Positions 6,755 to 6,899 of a stretch of 6,899 nucleotides of DNA are shown here, in pieces. A program made the translations under genes and the position numbers. The stretch is from Verrucomicrobiota bacterium (GTDB lineage Bacteria; Verrucomicrobiota; Lentisphaeria; Oligosphaerales; Oligosphaeraceae): NCBI GenBank assembly GCA_022709995.1, contig JAKLHU010000115.1:1-6899 (forward strand). Direction: 5' to 3'. Within the stretch, counting starts at the first letter, position 1; each line of letters begins with the position of its first letter. The notes beneath the pieces were generated by a model. It had not been told where the DNA came from and ran no database searches. It saw nothing but the letters and a program-made list of their open reading frames with translations.

Positions 6755-6793
6755 GCGGCGGCACGAATGCGCGATACCGGCGACGTAATCGGT

Positions 6794-6899
6794 CACCCAT
6801 TGATAATGGCGGTCCTAGTGGCCAGGCGCGCCAAGGTGGCGCCTCAGGCCCTGAGGCGCTCAAGCGTTGACTCCTCTATCGCTCAATTCTCAATGGGTG
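6794..6899. repeat. 106-bp palindromic element enclosing REP copy C
   Basis: CACCCATTGA (6794-6803) and TCAATGGGTG (6890-6899) are perfect 10-bp inverted repeats, with partial pairing continuing inward (AAT at 6805-6807 with ATT at 6886-6888). They enclose the REP-like copy C. The right arm ends on the last base of the window, so the palindrome may extend further. No open frame of note lies inside. It may be a compound REP/MITE-like element or the template for a structured RNA. Confidence 0.55.
6821..6873 (+). repeat. REP-like palindromic repeat, diverged copy C
   Basis: It aligns with copies A and B over the core (GGCGCC, YCAGGC, CTGRGGCGCTC, then CGTNGAYTCC with A). The stem is GCGCCTCAG (6839-6847) / CTGAGGCGC (6851-6859) with a 3-nt loop GCC. 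Relative to A and B, the sixth base pair changes from C-G to T-A on both arms, a compensatory change that keeps the stem intact. GTGG (6836-6839) lies at the stem foot, overlapping it by one base, where A and B have GTAG. It has the same orientation as A and B but lies upstream of the minus-strand gene. Confidence 0.7.

Noticed and set aside
6579..6863. Minus-strand 94-codon open frame overlapping the leader and REP copy C
   Set aside because: No ribosome binding site, no recognisable motif, and it overlaps the palindromic repeat and the signal peptide region in a different frame.

Overview
The window is GC-rich and gene-dense. It looks like a chromosomal segment of a free-living or gut-type Gram-negative bacterium. 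The gene mix is a tandem pair of CNNM/DUF21-CBS-CorC membrane proteins, a dipeptidase-type M20 amidohydrolase, and a large secreted protein that joins carbohydrate-binding-like domains to a glycosidase-like barrel. This fits the PVC group (Lentisphaerota/Verrucomicrobiota) best, but there is no rRNA or marker gene, so the taxonomy is an impression only.

Left half (1-3173, + strand): three genes read as one operon. The first is the 3' end of a DUF21/CBS/CorC-type protein cut by the window edge. The second is a complete paralogue starting in an ATGA overlap (599-602). The third is an M20 metallo-amidohydrolase whose start lies inside the 3' end of the second gene's open frame. A perfect 10-bp GC hairpin (1939-1970) sits at that second junction. 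The last ~35 codons of gene 2 cross the hairpin and look like intergenic DNA read through after a lost stop.

Middle (3174-3465): a 292-bp convergent intergenic region holding two direct copies of a 55-bp palindromic repeat (53/55 identical, 174 bp apart). Each has a GTAG tetranucleotide at the foot of a 9-bp stem, the layout of REP elements moved by RAYT (IS200-like) transposases.

Right half (6618 down to 3466, - strand): one gene for a 1050-residue exported protein. In order it has a signal peptide, an N-terminal beta-sandwich opening EAEDF, a CBM9-like domain, beta-sandwich linker domains, a TIM barrel resembling GH42, and a C-terminal beta domain. The four-cysteine metal-site spacing and the acid/base Glu of GH42 are recognisable, but the expected nucleophile position has no acidic residue.

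Right edge (6619-6899): a leader with a GC hairpin and a weak promoter candidate, then a third, diverged REP copy. Its stem keeps pairing through a compensatory C-G to T-A change, and it is enclosed in a 106-bp palindrome with perfect 10-bp ends (CACCCATTGA/TCAATGGGTG) that closes on the last base of the window. The REP family, its nested outer stems, and the glycosidase-like protein with the altered active site are the most notable items. No RAYT gene is visible here, so any mobilising enzyme would have to be elsewhere in the genome.
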